The translations under genes and the position numbers were made by a program. Shown here piece by piece: positions 28,084 through 37,874 of a stretch of 64,000 bases of DNA. The stretch comes from Bog-756 sp963718405 (GTDB lineage: Bacteria; Actinomycetota; Acidimicrobiia; Acidimicrobiales; RAAP-2), in NCBI GenBank assembly GCA_963718405.1, contig CAVQYZ010000001.1, forward strand, positions 372,001 through 436,000, given 5' to 3'. The notes beneath the pieces were generated by a model. It ran no database searches and had not been told where the DNA came from. It saw nothing but the letters and a program-made list of their open reading frames with translations. Every line of letters starts with the position of its first letter. Position 1 is the stretch's first letter.

Positions 28084-29806
28084 ATGTCCATGGCTTCGGC
28101 TCTTGTGTCGGAGCCCGGCCCTGAAGGCCGCACCGCCGTTCGAGGATCCGGAGTCGGACGCTTCACCCTTGCCGTGACCATCGGGGGACTAGTTGTTGCC
28201 GTCCCCTACTTGTGGCTCCTCACCGATCTTTGGAACAAGTCGCCAACGTTGTTCCGGACGGTCATCGCCAACCACTCGCTGAGCAACTTCTACGACCTGC
28301 AGGCGCGGGCGATGTTCCAGGGTCACCTGTACGTCCCCAAGGGATCCCTCGGCGCAGGAGGCCTGGATCCACGGCGGTCGGCAGTACACGTACTTCGGGC
28401 TGTTCCCGTCGATACTGCGGATGCCGGTTCTCCTGTTCACCCACAGCCTGGATGGCCGACTGACCGCCCCCTCCATGCTCTTGGCATGGTTGGTCACCGG
28501 AGTGTTCAGTTCCTTGCTGCTGTGGAGGGTGCGGGTGCTCGTGCGGGGCCCAGCCTCGATCGGGTGGGCGGAGGCGGCGACATACGGCCTGCTCGTGGCC
28601 ACGATCCTGGGTGGGTCGGTCCTGATGAACCTGGCGGCCAGCCCCTGGGTGTACTCGGAGGACATCGCCTGGAGCGTGGCCCTCTCCGTGGCCAGCCTCT
28701 TTGCCCTACTGGGTGTGCTCGAAGGGCCGACATGGCCGCGGGTGGTCGTCGCGGGCGTGCTCATCCTTGCCACCAGCCTGAACCGCGGGAGCTCCGGCTA
28801 CGGATGTGTCCTGGGGGCGTTGCTGGCGGCAGCCTGGTTCGGGTTGGGTGCCGGCGGTGACCGAAACCGGCGTTGGTGGTGGCCGGTGCTGACAGCGGGG
28901 ATGGTGCCGCTTGTGGTGGCCTCTGCCGTGAGTTGGGCGAAGTTCGGGGTCCCCTTCGGCTACCCGCTCCACGACCAGGTCTACTACCAGGATTATCTGA
29001 GCAAAATTCCGGGTTCCTATTTCAGTTTCCGGTATGTGCCTTCGACCGTGGTGGCCTACTTCGCAGGAACCGGGATGCATCTGAGCCCGGTCTTTCCCTT
29101 CATCACCCTGCCGTTGTTTCCCGCACGGGCGGTGGGAGGAGTTCCGCTTTTCGGAACCCAGGAGGTGGCCACCGTTCCCGGATCAATGCTCCTGCTCCTG
29201 CTGCTCTCCCTGTGGGGCCTGGTGGCGGTGTTCCGGCGCCGGACGGTGGCTGGCCTTCGGCTTGTGGCCATACCGGTCATTGCAGCGGCCGCCCCGGGTG
29301 GGCTCATCCTGATCTTCGGATTTCTCGATGAGCGTTTCCTCGGTGACTTCCTCCCGTTTCTCATCGTGTCGAGCGCCGCGGGGGTGGTCGCCATGTGGCG
29401 ATGGTTGGCAGACTCCCGACGCCAGCTGCGAGTAGTGGTGGTCGTGATGGTGGCACTGCTGACGGTCTTTGGCGTCGTGGCCAACACCGCCATGGCCAGC
29501 ACGCCGACCGGTTGGTGGTCGACGACCCAGGTCCGAAACTTCGTCGAGGCGGAGAAGTCGTTGGGCGATCTGACCGGGTACCCGCTGTCCCACTATGTGT
29601 GGCGGGGCGCGAAGCTGCCCGCCACGGCTCCCCGCGACCAGCTGTTCGTGCTCCGGCAACTGCGCCGGTCTGTACCTCTACGCCCCCAATGGCATCCGGA
29701 CCTGGCTGAAGGTCGAGGGCCGCACAGCCGGTCTGTGCCGAAGCCTCATTCGAGCGGTCGTGATCTGGCGCGGCGCTTACTGGGCCGGTGCGTCGTCGGC
29801 GTCTGA
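28084..29806 (+). pseudogene. GT-C-like membrane protein, two frameshifts, C-terminal domain missing
   Basis: First of three paralogous polytopic membrane proteins (others at 33921-36082 and 37875-40013). It reads NFYDLQARAMFQGHLYVPKGSLG, shifts frame near 28353, continues EAWIHGGRQYTYFGLFPS, RMPVLLFTHSLDGRLTAP and about ten helices, then shifts again near 29650 into GNCAGLYLYAPNG. Both breaks are cured by removing one base. LCRSLI near 29740 aligns with the LCQSL C-terminus of the paralogues, so the roughly 110-residue extracytoplasmic domain of the others is absent here. The exact end is uncertain (29806 in the long middle frame, 29876 in the restored last frame). The GT-C assignment is inferred from topology and the N-terminal acidic loop. 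Confidence 0.65.
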
Positions 29807-32162
29807 TCATGGCAATGAACGGGGCGGCAATGAGGGCCAGGGCTGGCGACGACCGCCAAGAAGATACCGTCGCTGAACGACGCCGGCCAGTAGCTCACTT
29901 CGATGACGTGATGTCCGGGGGGGACCTTGGCCTGCAGCATGATGGTGTCGTAGGGCTGGAGCGGGAGGGCCCGACCGTCGATGGTGGCGTGCCAGCCGGG
30001 CGTATTGGTCAGGTGCAACCGGAGCACCTGGGTGGTTCCCGACCGGGTCTCCAGCCGCCACGACGCCGGGCCAGGGTGGCTCACCGCGATGGGTACGCCC
30101 GCGGCGTCGCCAGCTGGGAAGGCACCGGACGGCGACAGGGGGGTGAGGGTGGCCGGCGACGACCCCGGGATGCGGTACAGGAGTTCCCCACCTATCTCTT
30201 TGTCGAACACCCCTCCGATGGGACCGAGGGATCCGAGCGGCTCGATGACGTACGACACCCCGTACTCGCGGGCCAGACCGGCCGATGTGACCCCCGGGCA
30301 GTAGTGGGACACCGCCGCCGGGCCGGCCGACTGCCCGGTGCTGGCCCTCCAGGCGGAGTAATAGGCCTCGGGAACGAGGGGGTCGTAGACCGCCAGCTCG
30401 TGGACCCCGTAGGGGATGTTGTCGTTGACCGGAATTCCCAGGCCCGGCGGGTAGAAGCAACTGGGGTAGCCCAGTGCCACCAGCGAGTTGCCCACCGCCT
30501 GCTTGAGGGCCAGCACCGCCGGGGTGGGGGCAAAGGGCGTGGAGGTGGAGGTCCACAGCCCGGATCCGCTGGTGATGAGGAAGATCGTCTGGACCACGAC
30601 AAGCAGGCCCCCCGTCCAAACACCGATGCCGTGACGACGGAGGAACCCGCCGGCCTCGGGGCTCCCGCCATCGGTGGACGGATCGGCACGGCGGTACCGG
30701 GTCACCGCCACGTCGACGGCCACCGCCACCAGGCCGGCGATGACACCGATCAGCAGCCACTCGAGCCCCCGATGGCGAATGGCGTGGAGACGGGAGTAGC
30801 GGCCCCAGCCGGTCACCCAGAACCCCACCAGAGCCAATCCGGACAGGCCGAAGGCGAACCCCACGAAGGTGACCACCCTCCGGTGTCCGGCTCGGTCCTC
30901 TCCGGAGCGCATGAACACATGCAGCCCCACCGCGGCCAACATGGCCACGGCGAAGGTGAAGAAGTTGAGGGCCCGTGGCAGGCGGACAGCATGAAGCCCG
31001 GGCAGAGCGTTGACCACATGGATGCCGGCCGGCACGAAGACCAGGATCCCCATCACCACGCGTCACGCCGACCAGGGCGGCCACCTCGGGCACCCGGATC
31101 CGGAAGGCTACGCCGGTGAGGGCCAGGACGATGGCGATGATCCCGATGTATTTGTACTCATGGACCATCGGGGTGCCGATGAGCCACGGGAACACCGTGC
31201 GGTAGAGGTACTTGATGGACAGGGCCTTCTGGGAGTTCAGCGAGCCACCCCCGGTGTTCCTGATCGATCGGCTCACCAGTTGCAGGCCGGGCAGGATGAG
31301 CGGCGCGCCGAGGCAGGCCCCGGCCACCAGGGCCAACACCATGTCGCCGGCCGGTCGGGCCATCGGGCCAAATCCGACTTGCCGTGCTCTGACTCCCAGC
31401 AGGACCAGGGCGAAGATGACCACGGTGATGATCAGGAGCACCAACGTGTCGGGTTCGCCGGCGAAGACGGCGAAGGCGAACGCCACCGCGAAGAACGCCA
31501 CGTGGCGAATGCGATGGCGTCCCCGGACGATGAGCACGACCGCGGCGAGAAGCCACCCGGTCCAAGCCACCACCGAAGCGATGGGCCAGCCCAGCCAGAC
31601 GAAGAATGGTCCGCTCAATTCGAACACCGTCCCGGCCAGGGCGCAGGCGAAGATGGAGAGCCGGAGGACCCTTCCCAGGACGTATGCGCCGGTTCCGGCA
31701 ATGAACAAGGTGGTCAATACCTGCACCGTGAACATCAAGCGAAGAGGAAAGAGATAGCCCAGCAGATTTGGCAAGCTGAAGGTGGCCGATTGCCAGTTAA
31801 AGGCCAGTGGCATTCCCAGTGCGTTGTAGGGATTCCACAGAGGTAGATGGCCCTGGTGTACCTGGGTCCATGCCAGGGTGGTCCAAGGGATCATCTCGTC
31901 GATCTGGTCGCCGGCAAAATTGTTGTGGATCGAGCCGACGTGCTGTTGCAGTAGCCCGAAGCTCGAGAGCCAGTCGTATTCGCCCAGTGACAGCCCGTGG
32001 TGAAGGGCGGGAAGCATCACTGCGACCGCGGCCACCAGGACCCAACCGACTCCCAGTACGTCGGGTATCCAGGCAGGTGAACCCCATACTCGACCGGCCG
32101 TTGACGACGACGACGCTGGCTGGTTCCGGGGGCATCTGGCGTTGCTCCGACAAGTCGCTCAC
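29746..32162 (-). CDS. YfhO-like polytopic membrane protein, three frameshifts
   Basis: A large membrane protein with the YfhO/GT-C signature: NFAGDQIDEMIPWTTLAW, then GHLPLWNPYNALGMPLAFNWQ, about 12 helices and a C-terminal extracytoplasmic region (LTNTPGWHATIDGRALPL, PGHHVIEVSYWPASF). YfhO relatives are implicated in glycosylating lipoteichoic acid or other surface polymers. Frame breaks lie near 32110 within a GTC repeat, near 31067 and near 29855; each is an extra base. Correcting the first connects a GTG start at 32162 (VSDLSEQRQMPPEPA) to SSSSTAGRVWGSPAWIPDV; without it the longest frame begins at 32035. The last correction restores a final helix and RRRR tail, so the true stop may differ from 29746. 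Confidence 0.72.
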
Positions 32163-32425
32163 CCTAGATGACCCGACATCGGCGACCGGAACAAGGGGCG
32201 GCGACCGGCTCCATGGCGGCCGGGTTGCCGCCGTGGCCAACCGGGTCCGCAGCCATGCGATCCACGGTGGTTGCGCCAACCGTCCGTGGTCTGTCCGAGC
32301 ACTCGTGTTTTCCTACCGATCGTGTTGCAAGAGCTACCCACAATGGCTGAACACGTCGATGACGGAGCGTGGTGATCGGCAAAAATGCCATGCACAGTTG
32401 CCCTTTTTTCGCTACAGTCATTGGT
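32163..32425. other. Divergent intergenic region
   Basis: About 263 bp between the divergent YfhO-like gene and the small membrane protein. The right half (32375-32425) is AT-richer and includes a T6 run, plausible promoter DNA for the small gene, but I see no defensible -35/-10 pair. Confidence 0.4.
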
Positions 32426-32788
32426 ATGAAATGGTTCTGGGTGATCGTTCTGGTAATTATCGGCGTCATTGCGGCGCTGGTAGCTGCCGAGTACCTTACG
32501 GTTTCGATTCACGCCGTGCCGACCTGGATGGGTCGTCACCACGGCAGGGGTCACTACCGCAAGCGCGGAGCCGCCGCGGCGTTGGTCGCCATCATCGCCT
32601 TCGTCGGAGCCGGGTACCTGTTCTTCCGCATCCGCAGCGCTGACAAGCGGGCCCTGGCCGCCAGTGCTCCTGCTCCCGTTCCCGCTGACGTTCCCGCCAC
32701 CCCTGAGGTCACCCAGGCTCCGGCTCCCACGGAGCTGCCGGCCCCTGCGGCTCAGCCGGCACCTACCGATCAGCCCACCGCCGAGTAG
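32426..32788 (+). CDS. Small two-helix membrane protein with Pro/Ala-rich tail
   Basis: An unrecognised 120-residue protein. ATG 32426 gives MKWFWVIVLVIIGVIAAL, a first hydrophobic helix, then a His/Arg/Gly loop (GRHHGRGHYRKRG) and a second helix (ALVAIIAFVGAGYLFF) near residues 52-68. The last 45 residues are almost entirely Pro, Ala, Thr and Glu, a likely disordered tail or wall-spanning linker. An upstream in-frame start at 32369 would add a non-membrane leader, so 32426 is preferred. It is convergent with the gene at 32845 and divergent from the YfhO-like gene. Function unknown. Confidence 0.65.
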   Translation: MKWFWVIVLVIIGVIAALVAAEYLTVSIHAVPTWMGRHHGRGHYRKRGAAAALVAIIAFVGAGYLFFRIRSADKRALAASAPAPVPADVPATPEVTQAPAPTELPAPAAQPAPTDQPTAE

Positions 32789-32844
32789 GGCTTCCTTCCC
32801 GGCTGTTGCCGGAGGGATGGGTGTGGTCCGGCCCGTCGTTGTGG

Positions 32845-33888
32845 TCATTTCGGATGACGCGGTTGCTTCGGACGACGACCGGTCACCGACCGTAAGGCCT
32901 TCCTGAGTCCGGAGGCCCCGGGCCGCTTGACCCCGGCGACGTCGGTCGGTTCGGGACCCAGGAGGCCGAGCCACTTCTGATAGGTGGAGTCGGGAAACCC
33001 GTCAGGCCACAGATGATCGATGGCGCCGTTGGCCAGTGCGATCCGGCGGTCGATGGGACCTACCCCGGTCGGCAGGATCCTGCCCTGTCGGTCCACCTGT
33101 TGGTGGTAGTGGATGATGGCAGGCTCCTGGGGCTGGGAGGGGAACCGACTCGGGTCGTGGGTCGGAGTGTTCCACCGGACGTCGAGGGCCACCGAACCCA
33201 CGCCGGTGTCGGCCAGCGCCAAGGCCATGGCCACCTGGTCGATGTGAACGGTCCACGTGCCGAGGAGCTCGGCCCGGTCGAGCAACCATCGGGCCCACTG
33301 GGCCCAGGCCGGGGCCAACCTCGGGAGGAGGGGACCGGGGATCAGGTACAGACCTCCGTTGTTGTTGCCGGCCACGGTTTGCTCCGTGCCCCAGGGCAGG
33401 GGCACCACCGGCGGGGCCGGCACCGCGGCGGCCTCAAAGATCCTGAGGATGACCGGGATCGGTGGCACCGGAGCGTCCACCAGTTTTCCGCCGATGGCGT
33501 CGGCGGGGAGATCCAGTAGACGCGGATCCTCCAGTACCACCGTGTCGGTGTCGCACAGCGCCACCGTCCCGCTCCTCGGCTCGTCGGCCAGGCGGAGGGC
33601 GCCGGAGATCTTGTTGCAGTGGGGTGACCGCGGGTCGAAGCGGTCCACGGTCCGGACCGCCACGCCCCGACCCTCGAGGTAGTCGAGCGCTTCCGAGCTC
33701 TCGGAGCTGACGGCGTGGACCACCAGGTCGCGGGCATCGACCCCGGCCACTTCGGTGAGGGTGGTGAACCAGCGGAGGGCTTCGAGATGAAAGCGGGGGT
33801 GGTCGTCGACCACGCAGGAGAAACAACCGGTGGGTGGCGTGTCGGAGGGCTCCTCCGGCTCTCCCGGGGGAGGTTCTGGGGGTGGCAC
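32845..33888 (-). CDS. Putative glycosyltransferase (GT-A-like), unknown specificity
   Basis: A 347-residue soluble protein. After a Pro/Glu-rich N-terminus (about 18 residues) it reads CFSCVVDDHPRFHLEALRWF, VVHAVSSES, then CNKISGALRLAD and ALCDTDTVVLEDPRLLDL near residue 115, a DxD motif in the position typical of nucleotide-sugar binding GT-A folds. NNNGGLYLIPGPLL and WTVHIDQVAMALAL further on resemble GT8-like enzymes. The C-terminus is basic (TGRRPKQPRHPK). It lies 32 bp downstream of the membrane protein gene on the same strand and may be co-transcribed. Assignment rests on motif pattern only. Confidence 0.55.
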   Translation of the reverse strand: MPPPEPPPGEPEEPSDTPPTGCFSCVVDDHPRFHLEALRWFTTLTEVAGVDARDLVVHAVSSESSEALDYLEGRGVAVRTVDRFDPRSPHCNKISGALRLADEPRSGTVALCDTDTVVLEDPRLLDLPADAIGGKLVDAPVPPIPVILRIFEAAAVPAPPVVPLPWGTEQTVAGNNNGGLYLIPGPLLPRLAPAWAQWARWLLDRAELLGTWTVHIDQVAMALALADTGVGSVALDVRWNTPTHDPSRFPSQPQEPAIIHYHQQVDRQGRILPTGVGPIDRRIALANGAIDHLWPDGFPDSTYQKWLGLLGPEPTDVAGVKRPGASGLRKALRSVTGRRPKQPRHPK

Positions 33889-33920
33889 GCCTTATCGACG
33901 GTGCTCGGGGTGAGGTGTGG

Positions 33921-36082
33921 TCACTTGCTGCCCGGCAGGAGGCTCTGGCACAGACTCATGTTCGACGGTGGGGTGGGCAGGTGGGAGATGGTGACGACCG
34001 GCTCCGGCCCACCGGAGGTAGCCGGCGTGGAGTGGACCACTGCGGGTGGAGTGGTGGGCCCGGAGCCGCTGATGTAGTGGCCGAGGACCTTCCGACCCTC
34101 CCAGGTGATCACGATCTGATTGAGGTTCGGATCGGTCACCACGGTGAGCTTGTCGTGCCGGTGCAAGCCCGCCGATCGGAATGCCCGCCGAGTAATCCTG
34201 CGGCCAGGGGATGGTGGTCCCGGAGTTCTCCACCACCAGCATGAACTCATTGGCGTGAGCGGGCTGGCGTTGCATGATCAGCCTGGCTCCTCCGTAGGTG
34301 AGCAAGGTGATGGGATGGGTCAGATTGCTGATCGGTTGGTTGAACGAGTAGCCGATGATGTGGGTGATGGAAGTGGCCTGTTGCACCGGGATCCAGGTGA
34401 GGTGCTGGATCTGCTGGCCGGGCACGTTCTTCATGGTGTTTCCGGTGGAGAGGTAGAGACCGGAGCAGTCGCCGGCGATGAACAGCTGGCCCGCCGGTGC
34501 CCAGTAGGGAAGGTGGGTGCCGTGTTGCACCGTGGGCGCCAGCGAGTCGAAGCTGAGGGCCTTCTCGCGCCTTGACGAACTGCACCGCCTGAGGCTCGGT
34601 GAACGTCGACACCGGCCAGAGGGAGACGGCGACATTGGCTACCACGCAGTAGACCGCCACCGCGGAGATCAGTGCGAGGAACCAGCCCCGGGCCCGGCGG
34701 CTCCGGCGGGGAAGCTGGTACAGCCGGCGCCACACGTCGATGAGGCCCACGGCTGCGGCCACGATGACCAGCGGCATGAGATCGGCCAGGTACCGCTGGG
34801 AGATGTATCCCCACAGGAACACCCCCGACGTGCCGGCCGCGGCGGCGATCAGGATGATCCGGGCGTAGCGGATGTGGCCCAGGGCCTTGGGTCGGAAGAC
34901 GGTCACCGCTCCCCAGAGGGTGAGCAGCAGGAGTAGCGGTGAGGTGGCGGTCAGGCTGGCGGTGGGATAGGTCTGGTCCAGCACCGACCCGGCGTACCAG
35001 GCTGCCGGTGACGTGGGTGGTGTGATGAAGGGGAACACCCCGGTGAAGTGGATGCCGAACGGCTGGAGGTAGGCCACCGCGGTGCTGGGCAGGAACGCCA
35101 GGCTGAAGGCCTTGCCGCCGTTGGCGGCCAGGAAGTAGCGCCGGTGGGCGTTGACCGCGGCCCATACCTGGTCGGCCATGGGTAACCCCACCGGCAGGCC
35201 GAACTTGGCGTAGGTCACCGCGCAGTTGATCAGGAACGGTATGACCCCTACCGCCAGCATGGGCCAGGCCCATCGACGGTTGGCCTGCCCGCCCCGGCCC
35301 AGGAACAGCCAGCCGGCGATCAGGACGGCTCCGATGGTGCAGGCGTAGCCGGTCGGGGTGCGGTCCAGGTTGGCGCAGAGCACCAGAGCGAAGCTGGCCC
35401 AGACCCTGCCCCACGATGGGCGCTCCATGACCCCGATCATGGCGAACAGGGCGCCCACGGTGAGCGGGATGCTCCAGGCAAAGTCCTCGTTGTAGATGAA
35501 CGGTGTGGCGGTGAGGAAGATGATCACCGATCCGCCCATGACCGTGGCCATGAACACCCCGTAGCCCACGGCCTCGATCCGACCCACCAGGGCCCGTCCC
35601 CGCATCAGGACCCGCAGTCGCCACAACATCAGCGAGGAGAACAGACCGGTCATGATCCAGGCCACCAGGAGCGACCCCGCGGTCAGATCGCCGTCGAAGG
35701 AGTTGGTCACCGCCAATATGGGCATCCGGAGCAACGAGGGGAAGATGCCGAAGTAGGTGTAGGAGCGACCGTCGTGGAGGAAGGCCTCGATGCCCATGTC
35801 GCCGGAGGGCAGGTTCAGGTGGCCATGGAACATGGCCCGAGCCTGGAGATCGTAGAAGTTGTCGTAGGGCACGCCCCGCAGCGGGTTGGGGGATCCCGAC
35901 CACAGGTCCCACAACAGGTACAGCATGGGCACGGCCATCAGGCCCATGCCGATCAGGACGGCGCGGGTGAAACGCCGGCGACTGAGCTCGTAAGGGGTGC
36001 GTGGGGGTGGTTGGCCGGCTGTTGTGGACCCCTGCCCGAGGTCCGACTCCCTCGATGGGGGAGCCATAGTGGGAACGGCCAT
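33921..36082 (-). CDS. GT-C-like membrane protein with C-terminal extracytoplasmic domain, two frameshifts
   Basis: Paralogue of the proteins at 28084 and 37875. The N-terminus has RRRFTRAVLIGMGLMAVPML, DNFYDLQARAMFHGHLNLP, IEAFLHDGRSYTYFGIFPS and about 11 helices. Near 34572 the frame shifts from QAVQFVKA to EKALSFDSLAPTVQHG, then YWAPAGQLFIAGDCSGLYL, and near 34173 it shifts again from AGIPIGG to LHRHDKLTVVTDPNLNQ, ending SLCQSLLPGSK with the stop at 33921. Both are one extra base. The start ATG shares its A with the stop of the upstream oxygenase gene (TAATG), so the two are coupled. Probably a polyprenyl-sugar-dependent transferase, inferred from topology. Confidence 0.75.
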
Positions 36083-36945
36083 TACGAGTCCTTGTGGCCT
36101 CTTCGCCGCTTCCGCTCGCGGTAGCCGAGGATCTTGCTGGCGGTCTGGTCGGACAGCCCGAGCTTGCGCTTGGCCCAGTCGTAACCACGCAGCATCTGCT
36201 TGTCGGCGTAGATCATGATGGAGTGGGCGCCGTCACCGGGCCGGGCCCGGTACTCGGTCGAGCGAACCAGGGGATCATCCTCGACACTGAAGTAGTAGAG
36301 CGCCAGGGATCGTCGCGCCATGCCTTCCGGGCAGCGCATGGGCTCGGGGTGGCCGTGGAAGGAGGTCACATCGGTGGAGAAGATGAGCACCCGATTGGCC
36401 ACCGGCGTGACCTTCTCGACGCACTCCTTCATGTCCGGGCTCCACAGCTCGAGGTCACCCCCGTACTCGGGCTTCCAGTCCTCGTTGAGATAGAGGAGGA
36501 TGTTGGCCCGGCGCTGCCACTTCCGGTTGTGCGGATGGACGGTGAAGTCGGCGTGGATGTTGAGGAAGCCGCCAGCCCCCGACTGGTGCAGGCCCCCGCC
36601 CTCGAGAGTCGGATCGGCCACCAGTTCGTCCACGCCGATCAGGGTGCTCACGAACTGCACGAACCGCGGGGAGTTGAGCTCGGCGAGGATGGTCTGAAGC
36701 GTCGGGCCCCAGGTTTCGGGGTCGGTGTTGGAGAACTTGCGCTCGTTGGCGTGCAGGTAGTTGTTCCACTGCTCGGGGTCGAGAGGCGGGAACTCCTCGA
36801 TGGCCGCCTCGGCCACCCCGGGCTCGAGGAAGTCGTCCAGGACGATATGGGGGTAGGGCGAAGCCGACTGGTAGGTGGCGCTGAGCCGGTCGAGCTGTCC
36901 CTCCAGGCGATCGAGGTTCACGACCGGAGCCTCGGTGTCGCTCAT
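36082..36945 (-). CDS. 2-oxoglutarate/Fe(II)-dependent oxygenase
   Basis: A 2OG-Fe(II) oxygenase of the prolyl-hydroxylase-like type. YPHIVLDDFLEPGVAEAAI near residue 30 is the usual N-terminal segment; IHADFTVHP places the first Fe ligands at about H131 and D133; FHGHPEPM supplies the distal His and RRSLALYYFS the 2OG-binding Arg. ATG 36945 (MSDTEAP) is chosen; GTG 36960 and ATG 36972 upstream are in frame. About 287 residues. Its stop overlaps the start of the GT-C-like gene by one base, so they belong to one operon, which suggests it hydroxylates the same glycan or lipid carrier. The actual substrate cannot be inferred. Confidence 0.85.
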   Translation of the reverse strand: MSDTEAPVVNLDRLEGQLDRLSATYQSASPYPHIVLDDFLEPGVAEAAIEEFPPLDPEQWNNYLHANERKFSNTDPETWGPTLQTILAELNSPRFVQFVSTLIGVDELVADPTLEGGGLHQSGAGGFLNIHADFTVHPHNRKWQRRANILLYLNEDWKPEYGGDLELWSPDMKECVEKVTPVANRVLIFSTDVTSFHGHPEPMRCPEGMARRSLALYYFSVEDDPLVRSTEYRARPGDGAHSIMIYADKQMLRGYDWAKRKLGLSDQTASKILGYRERKRRRGHKDS

Positions 36946-37220
36946 CGATTCGGTGGTCACGCCGGTCCGCATCGGGTTGACGGCGTCCGCTCAGCCAGGC
37001 ACCGGGACGGCCTCTCCCCACGGGTTCCTTGCCGCGTCACTCTCTTTGCGGTCACCAACGCCCCCTTTTGCGCAACTGCGGATGACACGGTATCCAGCGG
37101 TGTTACCGGCTGCCAGGTTACCCGATTATCCCGCCCACGGACATCCCCCAATTTCCGGCGGCCTCATCAATATTGACTTGGTGGACCACGGCTCGGCCTC
37201 GAGCGGGCCCCCCGGCCCCC

Positions 37221-37703
37221 TCACCCCTCGGCGGCCAGCTCGGGCTCAGGGGTGGTGGCGAAGATCCGGTTGAGGATCAAGAACTTGAACACCCACAGGA
37301 TTCCGAACGAGGCGATGTTGGTGAACAGGACCAGCCCGGTCCGGACCAGGTGGTGCAGGTGGTGGGCGTCGGCGTAGTGATGGGCCAGCGATGCGGTGAA
37401 CAGGGAGAATCCGATGCCGGAGATCGAGATGACAAAAAAGGGCAGGATCTCCTTCCTCACATGGGACCGGCCCGATTTACGCCAGACCCACCGGCGGTTG
37501 AGGAGGTAGGAGGGGACTCCGGCCGTCAGATTGGCAAACAGGACGCTCGGCACCTCGCTCCAGAGCCGGAGCACGCCGTAGACGATGCTCAGCACCACCA
37601 GCGAGGTCAGAGCGGAGATCACCGACACCATGGTGTACTTGATCATCTTCATCCCGTCGGGTGTCCTGGCGAACTCCCACAGGCGCACCAACCGGGTTCT
37701 CAT
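37221..37703 (-). CDS. GtrA family membrane protein
   Basis: A small GtrA/DPMS-type four-helix membrane protein of 160 residues. MIKYTMVSVISALTSLVVLSI begins the first helix; VPSVLFANLTAGVPSYLLNRRWVW carries the conserved N-x5-NR-W signature; helices 3 and 4 follow, with SFGILWVFKFLILNRIF at the C-terminus. GtrA-like proteins are thought to help flip or handle polyprenyl-phosphate-linked sugars. ATG 37703 is supported because the upstream open frame is not GtrA-like. It is divergent from the large membrane protein at 37875, with a 171-bp shared promoter region, and probably serves that transferase. Confidence 0.88.
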   Translation of the reverse strand: MRTRLVRLWEFARTPDGMKMIKYTMVSVISALTSLVVLSIVYGVLRLWSEVPSVLFANLTAGVPSYLLNRRWVWRKSGRSHVRKEILPFFVISISGIGFSLFTASLAHHYADAHHLHHLVRTGLVLFTNIASFGILWVFKFLILNRIFATTPEPELAAEG

Positions 37704-37874
37704 CAACCTCCAAGCTACCCCGACCCGTGGACTTTTGGCATCGGGTCGCCATCGGTGGTCTCGGGTCCGACCGCCGGCGTGGCCTATTGACCAGGTACGC
37801 TTGTCGCTACACTCGCTCGCCATGGGGAAGACAGGGATGGCGGATCGGGCACCGTCCATCACGGGGGCAACGGC

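Noticed and set aside
29788..31119. A 443-codon plus-strand open frame opposite the YfhO-like gene
   Set aside because: His/Gly/Asp-rich antisense frame without helices, while the minus strand encodes a consistent membrane protein.
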